From Owenia fusiformis (lineage: Eukaryota > Annelida > Polychaeta > Sabellida > Oweniidae): a stretch of 64,000 bases of DNA. Under the pieces are notes generated by a model. It was not told the DNA's origin. It worked only from the letters and a program-made list of their open reading frames with translations, and made no database searches. The position numbers and the translations under genes are program-made. Location: NCBI GenBank assembly GCA_903813345.2, contig CAIIXF020000003.1:31989151-32053150 (forward strand), read 5' to 3'. Positions within the stretch are counted from its first letter, which is position 1. The number at the start of each line of letters is the position of its first letter. Shown piece by piece: positions 33,261-44,885 of this stretch.

Positions 33261-34460
33261 AACATATATGAGAAACAAAAAATCATCTTTCGTCAAAACA
33301 GAAATCCATTTTCAGTGTCTTTTCGTACCTCCCCAAAAAATGGATGTGAAAAATGTTCTCTCATCATTCCACTTCTGTTTAGTAGGGCTTTTGCGATTTT
33401 GTCTGGTAATTAAATTACCTAGGCTCGATACTCAAGATCAAATGCATATTTGGAGAAGTTCATTCAGGTTTTATTTAAGTTTACGTCAAGAAGAGATATT
33501 AATATTAATTTTGTATACATTAAGCAAATTGAAAAAAATGAATAACAGACACGCTAAAGGCAAAGAAGAGGAAGTCGCAGATGCCGATATTCAATAAAGC
33601 TATTATCATTGAAATTTTGTCTATTAGCAATTCGCTATATATCAAAAACAAGCAATAAATCTGTAAATAGGGAACCCTGCATTTTCAACGGAAATGGTAA
33701 TGTTCTCTTTGGACGTATATTAGCTTTTGTTTACTTTAATTCATCCTCTGACCACAGGGCTTCAAAATCCAGAATATCTTCTTTTTATCTTATTTTGTTC
33801 TATAATTAATCTAAATTTAGTTATGTTTTACAAGGATTATTATCAAGGGTTAACATAAATAGTGAAATAGAAATAAATAAAGGTTTTAGGTTCAAAGTTC
33901 TCCGAACCAGCATTGAAAATAACAAAAAATGAAAATACACGAAACACTTAACAGTTATCAGTTTGGCAGTTGACATTATATTTAGATTATTCTAATTTGC
34001 TCGATTTGTGTCTGCATTTGATCAAGTCTCTCACGTTACGTATCCTGGAGGTATGAAACACGGAGACACAGGTGCTGATATAGAGTCGAGTAATTAGATG
34101 ATGGTAATGTACCAGATCATTTAAAATTTCCTTTATGATATGAAGATGAAAAACAACCAACAAAGCATAGTAGCATAGCACGTGTTTTTGGGTTGCATAT
34201 CCTTTGGGAGAAGTATTTCTTTTAAACATATTCACTATTTTACAGCATATTCACTGTTTTATGTATGTCGTTATGGTTGGGAATGGGGAGCAAAATCATA
34301 TGCATGTTATTTATGTATTTTCAAACTTCAAGGATCAAATAATTTTACTTACCGTGATTTCAACAGTAATAGTATGTTATCAAACAATTAATGATAAAAC
34401 TTTTTTAAGTCAAACATAGTAAAATACATTATTCAAGACAAACCAGTATATTAAACCTCT
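33261..34460. other. intergenic stretch
   Basis: No gene recognised. A 35-40-bp piece near 33745-33790 (ccacagggcttcaaaatccagaata) matches 24720-24755 in the SLC49A4 intron, so it is a small dispersed repeat. ORFs at 33268-33597 and 33609-33809 show no family features. Confidence 0.35.
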
Positions 34461-34560
34461 TTCACACCACCACTGATACATATGGGCAAATTTACGATAA
34501 TTGATATTTTTTGAAATAAATGAATTCTGCTATTCTACTACATCCTGCGCCATGTGTATT

Positions 34561-35600
34561 TTTTATTTTTTTTATTTTTTTATTTATCATGTTTTATTTA
34601 ATACAATAATATATGTAAAAAGAAAATTTCCAAAAAGGCGACTTTGTTTAACATTATAAGTCGCAGGGTTAATTATAAAATTTTATTTCAAAAAACAATC
34701 CAATTGGTGAAGCAAATTGGTTAATAAATTAAGCATAGAAGGTTTGATAATTGCTGCTAACACTCAGACACTTACACACTTCTGGAGGAAAGAGGCACTA
34801 GTTTCAAGAACAGTTATGTTTGTAGCGTAGTTAAGTTTTGAGCTGCCAAAAAGAAAGAAATTCAATTTCTCTTGTTGGGTCTTAAAATTCTTTTTATATT
34901 GGATTTCAAGGTTATTTAGTTTAATTTCGAAGTCAGTTAGGAGGATCCTACGGAGTCTGCAGTTAAAGATGACATGCTTGGATGTTTCACTTTTGAATCC
35001 ACACTTACATTTTGGTGTATCAGCTAGAGTAAAGTTGTGGGCATGAAAATGAGATTGAAAAATCAAGTCGAATCTAGTCCTATTAAGACTGATTTCCTCT
35101 GGTCTAGGTAAATGCAATGAGGTAGATGATATGATAGGTTCTGGATAAATGAGAAGTGTCAATTTAGATTTGAAAGTACTTTCTGTATGCAGATGACACT
35201 TCTCTTTCTCAGCCCTTCAGCCATGATAATATGCCTGAATGTATAAACACCCTCCAATCTGATCTAAATTCTATAAACAATTGGTCTGATAAATGGCAAT
35301 TAAAATTTAAACCCTCTAAAAGTGATGATCTGACATTTAGTAGTCCAAAAAAGAATGAAATAATAACCCCTGACCTAAAATTGGGAACTGAATCCATACC
35401 TAGGTGTGCTTCGCATAAACACCTTGGCTTTATCCTTGACTCTAAATTATCTTTCAATTTCCACATTACCCATCTTGCAAAGAAAATTGATAAGCTTTTA
35501 AATCCACTTAAAGCATTAAGTAAAAAACTTAGTGGAAACCATCTAAATCTTATGTTCAAATCTTTTATCTTACCACATTTTGATTTCTGCGACATCCTCT
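34561..35600 (-). mobile_element. twin-primed (5'-inverted) LINE remnant
   Basis: Flanked by 9-bp duplications ATGTGTATT at 34552-34560 and 35601-35609. T-rich tract at the left (poly(A) on minus), then a minus-strand LINE C-terminal fragment (34764-35162), then an inverted plus-strand RT fragment (about 35185-35600) beginning at the LYADD motif. Opposite orientation of neighbouring parts of one ORF with a shared duplication is the signature of twin priming. It inserted into the left arm of a foldback element. Confidence 0.8.
34764..35162 (-). pseudogene. LINE ORF2 C-terminal fragment
   Basis: About 130 codons with the C-terminal LINE zinc-knuckle pattern: LNRTRFDLIFQSHFHAHNF, then CKCGFKSETSKHVIFNC. 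No RT core. It is the 3' part of the twin-primed element. Confidence 0.75.
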
Positions 35601-35611
35601 ATGTGTATTGA
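35185..35611 (+). pseudogene. LINE reverse transcriptase fragment, inverted
   Basis: Starts at LYADDT (catalytic motif C) and continues through TLQSDLNSINNWSDKWQLKF, KHLGFILDSKLSF and HITHLAKKIDKLL to LPHFDFCDILY, in the normal RT order. It is cut at both ends and lies opposite to its own C-terminal fragment. Confidence 0.85.
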
Positions 35612-36620
35612 TATCAACGACATTATATGTGTATTATAGTGATGTCAACACAACTGTTTACCATGACCATGCGATGTATATCGAAAATACTGCTTATTAT
35701 TTCTTAAAAACAGCTTTAATGGTGATTTTTTGACAAAAATCAAATTTTGTTATGGAAACTCGGACAACATAACAAAATATGCATCAAGTCAGTCGATAAT
35801 TTCTAACTGGTTAATAAAATATGTTTCCGACCATCTCTCAAAAGTGGCTGTTTGATATGTAGTACTCGTTAAAGAATAACACGTTTCATACTGTCCATAT
35901 GTTTTGTATCCTCCAACACATGCTCAACATATTCAATTTACTAAAAAATTCGATAAAATTGAAATTTTATATAACAATCATGTAATTACTAAATCAAATT
36001 AGTCTCATTTCTGAAAATGATTTTTGAAATCACATATGTGCATTGATGAAATCTTAATGTTTGGAGGATACAAAATATTGGACAGCAAAACCTAAATCCA
36101 CCACAAAAATAACAATATCTTGTCTGATGTTTTCATTGTCTGTCATTAAAGAGGTAACCCTTAAGGGCACTTTCTCGCGAAATCTTAAACAAATGATGCA
36201 TCAGCAATGTTAATTTAAACAGTTTCTTGGAAAAATATTAGACAAATGGTATATGCATAGAAAAAGTATTTTATTGCATGGGTAACACACATCTAACATC
36301 AATGATGTCAAACATATGTTTGTGCAGTTTGGAAAATATCAACGCAATCGATGCTCTGTATGTGCTGTAATCCGGTTTTTGTATCACCACAAACAAAACA
36401 CAACTTTGTTTTTTGACAAAAAATCATCCATTAAGCTGTTTTTGAGAAATAAGAAGCAATATTTTCAGTATAAATCGCATGATTATGATAACAAGTTGTG
36501 ATGACTTTAGTATAGCACTCATCAGATGTCGCTGGTATCAACACACACGACGTAGGCTTTAGTAGAACAATTGATTTTGAAAATATCAATTATTGTTGCC
36601 CATATACGTAAAACATAGAT

Positions 36621-38098
36621 GTTTGAACTTGGACCTGGTCCAAGATGTGATTCATCTCACTTAATTCTTTTACATAAATGTTAATGATAGAACAAGCGTT
36701 TTAGATATTCTATGTGATTTGTTATGAACAGTGTAACTTGACTTCTAGAGCTACCCATTGTAATTATTGAAAATGAAAAGACAGACTTGTAAATCCAATG
36801 ACTGATTACATAATAATAACAGGCAAATGATATACTCAGTAAAACATAGCATTTAATTATGATTTTGAAAATTACAAGGTAAAACAAAAATTCTACCACA
36901 ATTAATATAAGAGAATTAGTCAGCGCCTGCAATTGATGTTCGTAAGTAATGCTATTCTCAACAAATACTCAAAGGAAGAGACAATATCTTGCATTTGTAT
37001 TATTTGATAAAATGTGTAAATAACATAGCTTTAAATTGATGTAGTTTTGGAAAATTGTTAACTAAAAACGAATTCTAATAGTAAAAAGTATTGATCATTT
37101 GCAGTATTCCATTTCATCAGGTCTTTCTGCTTTCGAACTAGATGTGAATCTAGACAGGAATGATAGAAGGCTGCGATATTCCACGGTAAATATTTTATAT
37201 TATTAAAGTCCATATAAGTAACAGAGTTCATAGAGTCCAAGACCACATATTGCCAATCAACCTCAATAATCAATATGACCATTGATGTTATAATTTACGG
37301 CCACTTTTCTGTATAAAAAGTTATAATTCATTACGGAGCATTTATTGCTGATTTACTCATCTTCTCTCCTTTAATTTCCCTAATGAAAATTAGCAATAGA
37401 TGTGCACAACAAAGCGTTTATGAATCATTTGGGTCTTTTACATACAGGGTATTAAAATCAACGTCGTGAAATATGATATTTTAGAACCTCTATGATAATC
37501 TATGATATCAACTTTTATTTATTAAATATATACAGGTTGTGTCGAATGTAGGGAAACTATATGGCACGAGGGATAAAAATATTGCGATTGCAAAAGGTCA
37601 ATAGGACTTTTCCTATATGACCTTTGAAATCTCGTTGAAGTCTCGTTGGTGAGATTTTTGAAGATTTCTCCATTTAACCACCAATATGTTTAAATTTAGA
37701 GATCAATTACATGACACGTCCAAGAGAGTGGTATTATATTGGATAAATACTTTATTTTAAGTTGTTATACAGTAGGCCATCTTACTAAATTCGTCGCTTA
37801 GTAAAACCTAATATGTAAATACGTTTCCCGTCTTTGTCACATCTGAAGTGTCACTTGGATCGTCCTTTTCCTACTTTACACAACATGTATTTTGGAAGGC
37901 CTATAACAACTCTAACATCAAACTATTTGTCAATGAATTTATGTGCGATTCTTTTGTCTGCAGTGCTAAAGCATTAATATTTGAATTCTGGTACAGATAA
38001 GCATTCCACAAAAATGCCACTTTACAAGGTTTTATCTGTGACAGTTTAGTCATAGCACATGCTCGAATGGCAAAATACAGAAATCGGTTGACGTTGTT
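36621..38098. other. intergenic stretch, 3' flank of receptor gene 2
   Basis: AT-rich, no gene recognised. The distal part is the likely 3' UTR of receptor gene 2; a minus-strand AATAAA (tttatt on +) is present near 37748-37753. Confidence 0.35.
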
Positions 38099-41000
38099 TT
38101 ACTTTTCCATCGATGGGATGGTTGCTGGCCTCCCGATTGGCTTCAACGTTATACCTGATCTTGATGGTCCAGGTGGAGGAGAGACGTTTGAGAGATTTGT
38201 TGCTGGAGTTTGATTCATACTGGCAACTGTCAAAAACGAAGGTGTAAACTTCATATGATCCTCACTGATATAGTAGATAGCGTAAAGTTTTGGTAGGAAT
38301 AACACCAAGAGAGTGACAGAGGCGTTTAATATGAGAAGAGCTGATAGAAGGGTGGCTTTGTGATATGCAGACGATGCAGTGAAATATGTCGGTAAAAAAG
38401 CAATCCACAGAAAAAGCGTTGTGCTTACAGAGAAGAAAATAAATCGAGATTCATTGAAGTTATCTGGTAAAAACCTTGTTTTGAAACCATAATATGAGCA
38501 AATGATAATCAAGACAAGGTTGTAAACCAATGGAGCGATCAGACTTTCAAGGGGAATCCAACATAAAAGTTCCACAAACTTCTCCGTCAACACAGGTTGG
38601 TTTCTTGTAACAACAGGGGGCAGCACTGCTGTGAGACAGACGGAAACCACGATCTGAAAGTTAAATGGAGACACATTTTCCATCTTGTCCAGAATTGAGT
38701 TGGTGCTCGTAAAGAAGTTGGTCAGCCATTGCATTGAGAATAATTCAACTGAGTAGCTAATCAAATATGTTATCTATAGATGCGACCAATTAATAATTTA
38801 TATCATATTGATAAGATAAATTGAATCTGATTCTTCTATCATGCTCTTATGATTTACAATAAATATGAAAGTAAGGTGTTTGTTTGACATAACAGTTTAA
38901 TCAATTATTCAAAAGACGTTCAATAGGTGCGAATTTAACACAAAAATCACTTTCTTAAATTTTGAATTGAGGCCCCCTTGTCCATACATCACAAGTCAAC
39001 ATGATAACAATAGGCAGGACATATAAGCCAATGAGTAAATTGTCCATGTTGCTTTTCAACGGAAGTGATATTTCTCTAAATTACCGACTTACAGGGTGAC
39101 CCAAAAAATGCAACCCTCCATTTCTTCAATATTTTTCTTAAATGGAGGTGAATTGCTCTGAAATTTGGCACACACGGACTTCATTCAATGTGGGATCCTC
39201 TGGCAAAGTTTCAATAATCAGAGTCTTATATTGATAGAGTTATGGTCGTTCCAAAATATGCTTCAAATGTCGTCCATTTCCAATGTTAGGTTTTCGGAAG
39301 AATCACATTCCCTTCTTTCTGAACATGTAAACTCAAGAAATAATGTGTTCTGGGATCGCAAATTCAAGATGAAGTGCTTCAAAGGCCCCTTCATTCTGTT
39401 AAATGCATAGCTTGGGCTCCCAATTTCCAAACATGAAATTATCAGCCCCTTTTGGTTTGAGGTTGATAAAGGCAACACTGTTACTGTTAACACACAGCGC
39501 AATATTGGCATTCCCAGGAAGTTCTAGGCAGTTCTAGAACGACATACAGGCTTCAATAGACAAGAACAGTGATTCTAGAAGGATGGGGCTACTCCTCACA
39601 CTTCTTATGATAGCATAGCCTGGCTCACTAGTCATTTCTATGATGAGATTATCTCTCCTAGGATGGAGAACCCATGGTCATCCCACAGTCTTGATCTCAA
39701 TGCCCCTGACTTCTATATATGGGGTTATTTAAAGGATAATGTGTATGAAAATAACCCTACTGCAATTGCAGAACTCCAACAAGCATTCCTGCAAAAATTT
39801 GAGCCATACCCATGGGGAAGAATGCATCCGTGTTATAAACAGTTTTCCTTGAACATTGCAAGTTTGCTTTCAGCGAAATTGACGATATATGGAGCATATT
39901 TTGAAACAACCATAACTCAATCAATATAAGACTATCGTTATTAAAACTTTGCCAGAGGATCCCACATTGCATGAAGTTCTTGTGTCCCAAATCTCAGAGC
40001 AATTTACCTCCATTTAAGAAAAATATTGAAGAAATGGAGGGTTGCATTTTTTTTGGGTCACCCTGTAAATGTTTTATATGACTTTATGTTCCTTGGCCAA
40101 TGTTTTAAAATTTGAACATTTGATTCTAAACAAGAAAAACCTCAGAGGATACCTTCATAATTGAAAACATCATTCTAATATGCAAGTAATGTTTAGGTCA
40201 TTATGAACATCACTTGATACTTATAAAAGCTACCTAGACACACCTAATCTAATGATTGTTTTCGGAGCAATATAAAGCCAATATTTAATGAGGTATAGGC
40301 TTTCTAGCATTGTTAACATGACAATTGTTGGATAATCATCGCTCCTTTGCGGGGATTTTATCCATCAACATGTATACCTCTATCTAAAAGGAAAAATAAT
40401 GCCGGAGACAATATAAATTACGAGAAATGTTAGCTTGACATATTGTCATTGTGCTAACTCCGCTTGGTTTATATTTAGTTTTCTTTCGGAAGGGTCATTT
40501 CAATTCGAATATTTACGCCGGATGAAAATAAGACAAATAGAATTCTGAAATAACATCTAATCTAATTTGACGTTAGATCATGGTTTTGGGCTATATGGGG
40601 TTTGTTTTTCTTGACTGGTATGCACTTAGAGTTTTCTTTTTCTTGCTTAGTTCCATTACAACTTTTGAATCCTTTCCCTTTGGCACTAGTGCTTATATAT
40701 TTAACTTAAAATGCTTTAAAGATGTGTTTCAAATGGATAGCTATCATTTGACCATTTTGATGTTTTTGATGTCTGATGTTTATCTAAAGTTGTAGCTCAT
40801 ATTATAAAACCAAATACCTGTATCAAAATAAGCACCGCTGTAAATATGACTTGCCATCGAGATGACATAAATCTGGGTCGATTCATCTTCTTCCCACCAT
40901 CGAAAATCCTGAAAACCCTGTTGGTTTTGACGACCATTGGAGCATAAGCAAGAGATGAGCTTATATGAAAACCGATGCAGCTGAGATAACAGTTCATAGA

Positions 41001-42926
41001 CTCTGGTTTGGAAATGATCATGAATACGGTCATATAGGCAAGCATCGTTCCAAACAGAATGAAAGAAGTAAGTTCTTTGTTTGAAGCTTTCACCAATTTA
41101 TGTTTCCGGTTCGTAATGAGCAAAATTGCTGTTATGGTGCATATCAAGAGTCCGAATATGGTAAGCGTACTCATCAATATGGCAAGAGAGTCCTTATATT
41201 GTAAGTAGTTAGATGGTATATCAACGCAGTATCCGAATGTCAGCTGGTCGGGCCACTTGTATATCGGGCATTCTTTACAGGTACTAGCATTGTTGGTTGT
41301 TATCTCGTTAGTGCGGCACTTCCTGCATTCCCAGCAACATTTCAGTTCCTGTTTAATATAAAACTCTCCTGGTTGACAGGGGTAGCTGCACATAGACTCT
41401 GGATACACATTTTGTAGTTTGTTGTGATCTGTGTGATGGTGCCATTTCAAATTTGAATCGTTGATTTTCAAATTGACCTGCATTTGTTTATCCCACATTC
41501 CTATCTGGACAACACCTTCTCTTTGTCGATCATTTTGAATCTGAGTTATCAAGTATCTACCAAGAATATCACCAAACGTGTCAAACCTTATCCGACCCCA
41601 GTTGCCAGTGAAGTTAGAATTTAGAAGATACCATTTGAAGATCGGTCCCTTTATGCATGTATCAAGTAAGGTCGTATCATTGAATGCAAGGGGACATTCG
41701 TTTAATATGAGTTCATGCAAACCATGTGCAAATGTATTTATGGTGTCCAGTAATGACGAGGCCTTCTTACCATAAGACAAGTTTCTTTTAGCTTCATATA
41801 ACCTCGAGTCTTTCCTACAACGTGTTGCGTTGACAATACTTGTGTTAAATGAGCAACGAAAAGTATTCTCCCATTCGTCTTCGATCCATTTCTGCCAAGA
41901 TGGATGCATGGTGGGAAAGTCATTCAAATTTAAGGATTTAATGAAAGTCTCTACTGCCTCATCTGTTTCAGAATACAACTCAATTTTTATGCTTCCGACC
42001 ATTTGATGCATACCATCTTTTACACTGTTTACACCATCGCTTACAACCCAAATGAATTCATTAGAGCCATTTGATCTCTTGATTGCTCGAAGGACTCCTT
42101 TTAGATCGGCAGACATTGCAAAGACTATGACAACCCTTGGTCTATTGTGCCGCGTGAGGCCTTTGTAGACATCATCAAACTCACCTTGCGTCATTGAACT
42201 ATCGATCACTCCGCTATATTCAAGACAAATGTCATACATCTTTAACAGCCTATGAACTTTATTGATCCCATTTTGTCCATAGCTATCTGGTCTGTGCAGT
42301 GTAGAAACATAAGTCCACTTGAAATAGCGAAGTATGTCAACAATAGCCTGGGTCTGATATCTATCTGGAGGTGCAACACGCATGAAGTATGGGTAGAGGT
42401 CTTTGTTGCTTAGTTCATCACTAGTGGCCACATCACTTATATGAGGGATTTGGGCTAAGCTTAGGACTGGGGAAACCACAACTGAGGGTTGACTAGCCTT
42501 TGGTCCAAAAACGCCGACAACCTTATAAAAATGTTGGTTGTGTAGACTCGGATATGTTTGCTCCTGAGTCTGTGGCACAAATTGAAGAGCACGTGCAAGT
42601 GTTTGAAGAATGCCGCCACTACACGTTGGGAGAGCAACATATCCTAATCGTACTCCTGGGAGAAGATTTGAATTATCGTTGACCATATCCATAGCATATT
42701 TTAGTACTGCGATTGTTTTAAAGGCGGAAAGACGTCGAGACCCTCTCTCTCCACTACAAAACCCCACTTGGTCGGAGTCTGATTTGAGAATGTTTGCCAG
42801 CACGCCAATCATTACATCACCTTGATGTACATATGCGTCGTCATCTTGTAAGTCACGTAGTGTGTAGTCAGATATTACGACACGGAAAACTACTGAAATA
42901 ATGTAAAAACCTGTCAAAGCTAGCAT
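38099..42926 (-). CDS. class C GPCR (mGluR-like) gene 2
   Basis: Exons 42926-40818 (703 codons) and 38653-38099, CAG/GTATTT donor and CTTTCAG acceptor, phase 0, predicted 887 aa. Signal peptide residues 1-19; venus-flytrap ligand domain to about 500; cysteine-rich domain about 511-570 (C513, C517, C530, C531, C534, C537, C550, C553); seven-helix domain from about 577, with the conserved KTNRVFRIF at the end of TM3 and WIAFLPTYF in TM6; short tail ending IPSMEK. Class C receptors bind ligand in the bilobed extracellular domain and signal through G proteins as dimers. By alignment to mGluR1, S145, T168, D188, Y216 and D297 correspond to the residues holding the alpha-amino-acid moiety, while the arginine position (R78 in mGluR1) is threonine. 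The ligand is therefore unknown. The intron contains a TIR transposon relic (39092-40065). Confidence 0.93.
39092..40065 (+). mobile_element. Tc1/mariner-superfamily relic in receptor gene 2 intron
   Basis: Ends CAGGGTGACCCAAAAAATGC and its complement at 40046-40065; arms match for more than 150 bp (gccagaggatcccacattg on the right pairs with caatgtgggatcctctggc on the left). TA flanks both ends. A transposase remnant lies at about 39600-39930. 974 bp. Confidence 0.85.
39663..39929 (+). pseudogene. IS630/Tc1/mariner-superfamily transposase remnant
   Basis: Contains WSSHSLDLNAPDFYIWGYLKDNVYENNPTAIAELQQAF cut into shorter recognisable parts: the 'S-DL-PDF-WGYLK' block that carries the last catalytic aspartate, and the following helix motif. 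Only the C-terminal portion survives, and the last third is made by the TIR itself. Confidence 0.7.
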
Positions 42927-43001
42927 CTTGTTTAATTATTTTCCTTATTCTGCAGTCGAGTTCCTTTCTACTCTATATTTATGATTTCATAGTAGGAGTG
43001 G

Positions 43002-43009
43002 CTTTTATA
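43002..43009 (-). promoter_or_regulatory. TATA box of receptor gene 2
   Basis: TATAAAAG on the minus strand, 76-83 bp upstream of the start codon at 42926, which implies a short 5' UTR of roughly 45-55 nt. Position-based; no transcript evidence. Confidence 0.5.
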
Positions 43010-43500
43010 GAGTGGATCTATTCATTGATATATTTTATAACTCACTTGTCATCATATACTTTGCCTTTCTATGGCATCTAATATATAAATGATGCATTAT
43101 TATAGAATTGTGTGATGTTAGACGCGATATTTAATCCACATACAATAGTTTCACAAGATTGATGATCTCTGAAGAGTTTCACATATAATCCCCTCGGATG
43201 TACATTTATATAGCAGGTATCAAGGATAAATAAAAGGCTTTCAAATACAAGATCGTCTATTTGTTCAGCTAAAATGGAACATTTTGTGGTTCATGGTGGT
43301 GAATTTAATGTCTTCGTATTAATTGTTAAGATAACTAACATGTAATAAAATACTCTTATCATATGTATTGTATTTTGTTTGCAACTAATGAAGGTGAGCA
43401 AAACCTCTGGGGTATACCCCGTATATACTGTCGTAATCCTGGAAGACAGACCCAGGAACCCTTTCTTGAAGGAGACACGTGTTCTCTAATGTGCACTCAT
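43010..43500. other. intergenic stretch upstream of receptor gene 2
   Basis: Nothing recognised beyond possible distal promoter sequence. Confidence 0.3.
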
Positions 43501-43700
43501 ACATGGATATTAGACATACAGGTACACACCACAGCCTTTTGTAAAAGTCGTGGACCACTCAGTCAAACACCCTGAAGTACTTTCGCAACAAGTTAAGCAA
43601 AGTGCCTGAATCGGGGATCGAATCCGGGATCTATGATCCAATTGATACATGCTCTACCGCTGAGTTACACTACGCTGAGTTACTCTACGCTGAGTTACAC
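43500..43700 (-). repeat. tRNA-derived SINE-like sequence
   Basis: On the minus strand the A box TAACTCAGCGGTAGAGCATG (about 43648-43667) is followed at tRNA spacing by a B box GGATTCGATCCC (about 43614-43625), so a pol III promoter is recognisable. Upstream there are extra copies of the motif GTAACTCAGCGTA (three in all at 43655-43700), a local tandem duplication of the A-box region. It does not fold as an intact tRNA by eye, so I call it a SINE or tRNA pseudogene. Confidence 0.55.
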
Positions 43701-43808
43701 GGGTGGAGGACATTATTACATTATATATTATTTAAATGTAAATTGATATCAAATGATTATATGTTTACTTTGATAATTTGTATTTAGAACAAGACAAACA
43801 GTGATAAA

Positions 43809-44776
43809 TATCGCACTTTGAAGACCTAAATAGTTGGTCACCATGTACTTTACCCAGCATGCCCAAATCCTAACCAGATCTTGGCACTATAGTCTGGTCT
43901 TGCATCTGTAAAAAAAGTTCAAGTTAAATTCGGTTTCCAACAAGATTAATGGAAAAATTCGAAATGACTGCCAATTCAAAATGGCCGCAGCATAGCCAAA
44001 ACCTAATCAGATATTGGCACTACTAGCTGCTGTTGTATCTGTAAAATTTTAAGTTCAACGGATAAGGCCATAAGAAGTAGATTCTTTGTTTAGCGTCCCC
44101 TTGCTTGTACGATTTTGAGTAAATCAGAAAAAAACAAAAACATCCAAATAGCAATCACAAGGGTCTGAAAGCTAGTACCATCACATTTCGTTCAATCAGA
44201 ATCAGACGAAATGGCGGATAATTTGATGTGCATCAAAATTGACAGTGTTATTGATTACTTTGACATACATTTTGTGTTTTCTTATTTTTTACCCTTGAAT
44301 AATAGCTATGTTTAAATATATTGTATAACATGTATAGATGTGTGTTTGTAATCACTGCAAATTGGTATGTCATCCCTTTTTATATGCTCATAAAATGTAT
44401 ACATTTCTCAGCAAACAAGTTTGTGTTTTTTGAGTTTGTGTTTGTTTTCCTTGTACCCTTGCATGATTTGGATTTTGCCAGGACGCAAAACAAAGGATCT
44501 ACTTCTTATGGCCTAAGTGGTTTTCCTAGAATATTGATGACAATATTTATGAAACAATTCAAAACGGCCACCGAGTAATTTACCCAGCATGCTCTAAACC
44601 CAATCAGATCTTGAAACTAGTCTGCTCTTGCACCTGTAAAATTTCAAGTTGAACAGATAAGCGATTATCCTGGAAATTTGATGACAATATTTGATTTATG
44701 TGGCACCCACCCGCACGTTCACCCACTCGCCCGCATATCACCACTACGGCAATATAGCAGTTTTCAAAGTGCGATA
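43809..44776. mobile_element. non-autonomous TIR element (TATCGCACTTTGAA ends)
   Basis: Ends TATCGCACTTTGAAGAC (43809) and its complement gttttcaaagtgcgata (to 44776). TA may be the target duplication if the element starts at TCGCAC. The interior holds three diverged copies of a segment with 'acccagcatgc..aaaccc.atcagatcttg..ctgtaaaattt.aagtt' (about 43853, 43990, 44583). No transposase; an ORF at 44321-44578 has no family match. Confidence 0.7.
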
Positions 44777-44885
44777 AAAATTATTCGTGGATGCTATCTG
44801 AAACTATGAGCGTCAGTTATATTTCAACTTAGCTTGTTCCATTATAAACCCTTCAGAAGAATAAATAAAGGCCCTAAATGAAATG

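Larger units (their letters stand above)
34470..36620. repeat. large foldback element, left arm split by a LINE
   Basis: Inverted arms: 34470-34560 plus 35610-35925 on the left pair with about 36054-36620 on the right. Examples: acatatgggcaaattta / complement at about 36595-36615; aaaacagctttaatgg..gattttttgacaaaaa at 35705-35740 / complement at 36405-36450; tgttttgtatcctccaaca at 35900-35920 / complement at 36058-36078. The right arm continues uninterrupted exactly across the point where the LINE sits in the left arm. Ends and target duplication of the foldback itself were not identified. Confidence 0.75.
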
